Shown piece by piece: positions 6,182 through 8,066 of a stretch of 8,066 nucleotides of DNA (the first letter of the stretch is position 1; each line of letters opens with the position of its first letter). The DNA lies in contig CAKUGW010000130.1 in assembly GCA_934654805.1 (NCBI GenBank), forward strand, positions 1-8,066. The letters run 5' to 3'. The position numbers and the translations under genes are program-made. This DNA comes from an uncultured Kiritimatiellota bacterium. GTDB taxonomy: Bacteria > Verrucomicrobiota > Kiritimatiellia > RFP12 > UBA1067. The notes below the pieces were generated by a model, which worked only from the letters and a program-made list of their open reading frames with translations, was not told the origin of the DNA and made no database searches.

Positions 6182-6240
6182 ATTATGTCGACTCTTTCCA
6201 CAATCACTTGTGCTTGGTTGCGTCAACTGCATAACCAGTT
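6139..6240. repeat. 18-bp perfect inverted repeat with 66-bp spacer
   Basis: AACTGGTTATGCAGTTGA (6139-6156) recurs inverted at 6223-6240. Imperfect similarity extends on both sides (AATT on one side, then xGxAACC on the other). The right arm overlaps a short palindrome, ATAACCAGTTAT (6231-6242). The left arm lies inside the plus-strand frame ending at 6181. Confidence 0.75.
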
Positions 6241-6243
6241 ATC

Positions 6244-6271
6244 GCGAATTGCGATTCGCGCCGATTCGCGG
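6244..6271. repeat. ATTCGCG inverted and direct repeats
   Basis: GCGAAT (6244-6249) and ATTCGC (6254-6259) form a 6-bp stem with a TGCG loop. GATTCGCG then occurs twice in tandem (6253-6260 and 6263-6270). The block sits directly beside the right arm of the 18-bp inverted repeat and leads into the decamer array. Confidence 0.5.
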
Positions 6272-6284
6272 CCAGCCCACTTCT

Positions 6285-6345
6285 CCAATCCGTGCCAATC
6301 CGTGGCCGCCCTCTCTCAATCCGTGCCAATCCGTGAAATTCGTGG
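6285..6345. repeat. CCAATCCGTG decamer array
   Basis: Decamers CCAATCCGTG at 6285-6294, 6295-6304 and 6326-6335, with TCAATCCGTG at 6316-6325 and a degenerate AAATTCGTGG at 6336-6345. Paired decamers recur with a 31-bp period. The array is noncoding as far as I can see and resembles dispersed intergenic repeats of large-genome bacteria. Confidence 0.7.
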
Positions 6346-6452
6346 ACACATTCGCCGGTTCGCGGCAGCCGCGGATTTTCCGCATGGCATTCTCATCTCA
6401 AGCATAACTCCACAAAACAGACTGTTTCTGTTCGTTTCTGCAGCATCAACAT

Positions 6453-6488
6453 GGGGACAGGCCCCACATCCACGAGGGGACAGGTCCC
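6453..6488. repeat. Two GGGGACAGG(C/T)CCC near-palindromes
   Basis: GGGGACAGGCCCC (6453-6465) and GGGGACAGGTCCC (6476-6488) lie 23 bases apart. The core GGGAC-AG-GTCCC of the second copy is an inverted repeat. They fall in a gene-poor stretch; no flanking transposase is visible. Confidence 0.5.
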
Positions 6489-6531
6489 GCGACCCCACCA
6501 CTCGAACCCCACCAATGGGGCCTTGCTGACC

Positions 6532-6732
6532 CCGGTGAGACCACATAATCTGGACGCGCTCTGCCGCGTTCGCTCTGTTTGGGTAGGAGTCCCCGTAAAG
6601 GGCATCCGCCTGATCCATCAATGAATCGACCGTCTCGCCAACAAACAAGTTCTCCATGCGCCATTCCGTGTAATCGAACGATTCACGATTGACGAGCGCG
6701 ATGAAACGTTCGGCATTGACAACATACGCAAA
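6532..6732 (-). pseudogene. Unrecognised coding remnant after the DUF1275 gene
   Basis: On the minus strand the frame from about 6732 to 6532 reads like a natural, acidic protein segment. It includes NAERFIALVNRESFDYTEW, then MENLFVGETVDSLMDQADAL and YPNRANAAERVQIMW. Beyond 6532 it turns into translation of the GGGGACAGG repeats. There is no start codon with a ribosome binding site, and the segment begins right after the DUF1275 stop at 6743. I read it as the interior or C-terminal piece of a lost gene and do not recognise the family. Confidence 0.35.
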
Positions 6733-6742
6733 TGGTCCGGCG

Positions 6743-7447
6743 CTACCCGGCCATTTGGCGGCGGCGACGCCGCAGCCACCGCAGCCATGCCGCCGGACGG
6801 CGATGAACCAGGATGGACACGAACCCAAGCGTAAGGGGGACGAGCGCAAAGGCATGCGCACCTACGCTCTTCAGGAGAAGCGTCCCAAACACTACGCCAA
6901 AGACGAAGCAGACGATGACGAGCGCGTAGTGTCTGGCCTTGGACAGGCCCGTCGGGTCTGCACGGCTCATCCACAGATAGGCGGCATCCGCCCCGCTCCG
7001 CAGATTGCCGGTACACATCGTCGAGGCGAACGGCAAGCCATGCACCCGGCGGAACGTCTGGACCTGCAAGGCGCAGACGAACGATATCAGCGCAGCCACC
7101 GCAAAGTCGAACGGCCCGCTCGGCAGACAGGACACGACCGCCAGAAGCGCAGCCTCGACCCACAGGACTACCTGGTGCCATCCGAAAAGACGGGCATGGC
7201 CATATCGCCCATGGATCACGTTCGCGAACATAACGCCCATCCCGTAGGCGAGCACAGCGCATACGCCATGCGCCGCGCCACGCACATCGCCTGTCGCCAG
7301 CCGAAGCCCCAGGATCACCAGGTTGCCCGTCACCGCATTGGCGAAGACGCCACCACGGAACAGGCAGGAATAGACATCGGTAAAGCCGCCTGCGGCGCTA
7401 AGCAGGCAGGCCGCCAGCAACCGTTCCTCTCTCTCCACCTTCTTCAT
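6743..7447 (-). CDS. DUF1275 / YoaK-like integral membrane protein
   Basis: Inner-membrane protein of unknown transport role. The 234-residue product has about six hydrophobic segments and both family hallmarks: GGFTDVYSCLFRGGVFANAVTGNLV (20-44, described here as a TRGGVFANAxTGN-type block) and STMCTGNLRS (142-151). The Arg-rich tail (RWLRRRRRQ) would be cytoplasmic by the positive-inside rule. The start at 7447 is preferred over the upstream ATG at 7474 because GAGG lies 7 bases before it and the crcB stop is only 4 bases upstream. This indicates one transcript and probable translational coupling with crcB. Confidence 0.88.
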   Translation of the reverse strand: MKKVEREERLLAACLLSAAGGFTDVYSCLFRGGVFANAVTGNLVILGLRLATGDVRGAAHGVCAVLAYGMGVMFANVIHGRYGHARLFGWHQVVLWVEAALLAVVSCLPSGPFDFAVAALISFVCALQVQTFRRVHGLPFASTMCTGNLRSGADAAYLWMSRADPTGLSKARHYALVIVCFVFGVVFGTLLLKSVGAHAFALVPLTLGFVSILVHRRPAAWLRWLRRRRRQMAG

Positions 7448-7451
7448 CCGA

Positions 7452-7805
7452 CTACCTCGCGACCCAGAATCCAAAGACAGATGCGGCGATACCCAGTGCC
7501 ACGCTTCCCATGGCGTAAAGCGCGAACGAGCCGTAGGCGCCAGACTGAAGCAATCCCAACGACTCCCTGGAGAACGTGGAAAACGTGGTGAACCCGCCGC
7601 AAAGCCCAGTCGTCAGGAACAGGCAAGCATATTCCCACCAGGCGAAGCGCATTCCAAATCCGCCAAGGCATCCTATCAGGAAGCTTCCGGCGACGTTCAC
7701 CGCCAGTGTCGCCACGGGGAAAGCGTGCGCCCCGATGGCGAGCTGTGCGCCATACCTCAACAGGCTCCCGATCCCGCCGCCAACAAATACAAGCAACGCA
7801 TTCAC
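7452..7805 (-). CDS. crcB: CrcB/Fluc fluoride channel
   Basis: Exports fluoride across the inner membrane as a dual-topology dimer. The 117-residue protein has four hydrophobic segments and the family signatures GGGIGSLLRYG (9-19), TLAVNVAGSFLIG (33-45, with the pore Asn at 37) and GLCGGFTTFSTF (67-78), which holds the paired pore phenylalanines F75 and F78 and the central Na+ site region. The start is a GTG at 7805, preceded by GGAGGT with 9 bases of spacing. Upstream in-frame codons run into the tRNA-like gene and are not coding. Only one crcB copy is present here, so a homodimer is expected. I see no sequence resembling the conserved fluoride riboswitch in the 45-base gap to the tRNA-like element. 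Confidence 0.93.
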   Translation of the reverse strand: MNALLVFVGGGIGSLLRYGAQLAIGAHAFPVATLAVNVAGSFLIGCLGGFGMRFAWWEYACLFLTTGLCGGFTTFSTFSRESLGLLQSGAYGSFALYAMGSVALGIAASVFGFWVAR

Positions 7806-7837
7806 GCCTCTCGCACCTCCACTCAAACTTGCACTTA

Positions 7838-7851
7838 ATGTCAATTGACAT
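7838..7851. repeat. 14-bp perfect palindrome at the tRNA-like 3' end
   Basis: ATGTCAATTGACAT is a perfect 14-bp palindrome centred between 7844 and 7845. It abuts and overlaps by one base the 3' end of the tRNA-like gene and lies upstream of crcB. It contains TTGACA on both strands. It could be an operator or just a consequence of local sequence. Confidence 0.5.
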
Positions 7852-7922
7852 GCCGGAGACGGGACTCGAACCCATACAACAGAAACCCGTCGGCGGATTT
7901 TAAGTCCGCTGCGTCTGCCGGC
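7851..7922 (-). tRNA. tRNA-Leu(UAA)-like gene lacking the D arm
   Basis: Parsed on the minus strand: GCCGG acceptor start; a linker CAGACGCA; anticodon stem GCGGA/TCCGC around loop CTTAAAA (anticodon TAA, U33 and A37 present); a long variable arm GACGG-GTTT-CTGTT; T stem ATGGG/CCCGT with loop TTCGAGT; then CTCCGGC and discriminator A. All of this fits bacterial tRNA-Leu (class II). The total is 72 bases instead of about 85. The bases normally between the acceptor start and the D-loop CAGACGC are missing, so there is no D arm and only 5 acceptor pairs form. CCA is not encoded. It may be a 14-base deletion pseudogene, a 3' tRNA fragment left by an integration event, or a functional tRNA-like RNA. 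Confidence 0.6.
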
Positions 7923-7937
7923 ATCAATTGGGCGTAT

Positions 7938-7948
7938 AGTATACCACA
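7938..7948 (-). promoter_or_regulatory. Extended -10 promoter ahead of the tRNA-like gene
   Basis: On the minus strand TGTGG precedes TATACT (7943-7938), followed by 15 bases before the tRNA-like 5' end. The TGG-TATACT element matches the one at the metallopeptidase gene. It could also drive crcB and the DUF1275 gene as a read-through transcript. Confidence 0.5.
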
Positions 7949-8066
7949 ACGGCCTACTTAGTGTCTGCCCATCAAAGGTGTGTTTTTGGAGTGCCGCTTC
8001 CAGAGGTAAAGTTGATTTCGTTGATGGTTTACCCCCTGTAAAGATTGGCTGTTGTTGAAGGATGGA
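7949..8066. other. Right-edge sequence without a recognisable gene
   Basis: AT-richer than the rest of the window. I see no coding frame. It contains TAGTGTCTGCCCATCAA (7960-7976), which recalls an insertion-sequence terminus, and small inverted repeats such as GGTAAA/TTTACC. Neither is enough for an identification. Confidence 0.3.

Noticed and set aside
6223..6270. Integron attC recombination site
   Set aside because: The inverted repeat gives GTTATGC/GCATAAC, which does not fit the GTTRRRY/RYYYAAC core, and no integrase or cassette series is visible.
6285..6345. CRISPR-like or iteron array at an origin
   Set aside because: Units are only 10 bp, directly adjacent or with 11-base gaps, with no cas genes and no replication initiator nearby.
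7806..7850. Fluoride riboswitch ahead of crcB
   Set aside because: The gap is 45 bases and shows none of the pseudoknotted consensus I would expect; the sequence further up is the tRNA-like gene.
7806..7949. N-terminal extension of CrcB back to an ATG at 7949
   Set aside because: Those codons cover the tRNA-like gene, whereas the GTG at 7805 has GGAGGT at good spacing and gives the normal CrcB length.

Overview
The window is a GC-rich bacterial chromosome segment. Every confidently called gene is on the minus strand. No gene names the organism. The high G+C content, the PGK with a charged insertion, the secreted 21-residue repeat protein and the mix of housekeeping and degraded DNA would fit an uncultured Verrucomicrobiota/Kiritimatiellota-type gut or environmental bacterium, but this is a tentative inference.

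Layout from right to left (direction of transcription): (a) 8066-7930, AT-richer sequence without a gene, then a TGG-TATACT promoter; (b) 7922-7851, a tRNA-Leu(UAA)-like gene with intact anticodon, variable and T arms but no D arm; (c) crcB (fluoride channel, GTG start) and a DUF1275/YoaK-like membrane protein, 4 bases apart and probably translationally coupled; (d) 6742-5755, about 1 kb of apparently decaying intergenic DNA holding two coding-like remnants, an 18-bp inverted repeat, tandem CCAATCCGTG decamers and GGGGACAGG-type near-palindromes; (e) a small secreted protein built from 63-bp tandem repeats; (f) a YgjP-like zinc metallopeptidase; (g) the N-terminal half of a YczE/DUF6198-like membrane protein whose open frame runs without a stop into metG; (h) metG (class-I MetRS with zinc knuckles and a C-terminal tRNA-binding domain), rpsT (ribosomal protein S20) and pgk (phosphoglycerate kinase), ending at a 15-bp perfect hairpin.

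The housekeeping block (metG, rpsT, pgk) is ordinary in content. Two minus-strand genes, metG and the metallopeptidase, have an extended -10 box (TTTGG-TATAMT) only 8-9 bases before the chosen ATG and no Shine-Dalgarno sequence, so they look leaderless. rpsT, pgk, crcB, DUF1275 and the repeat protein have visible ribosome binding sites. The same TGG-TATACT element precedes the tRNA-like gene.

I found no convincing new multi-gene system. The items most worth a second look are the D-armless tRNA-Leu-like element, which is bounded by terminal inverted repeats and 7-bp direct repeats, the leaderless promoter pattern, the yczE-metG open-frame junction, and the structured repeat island at 5870-6490.
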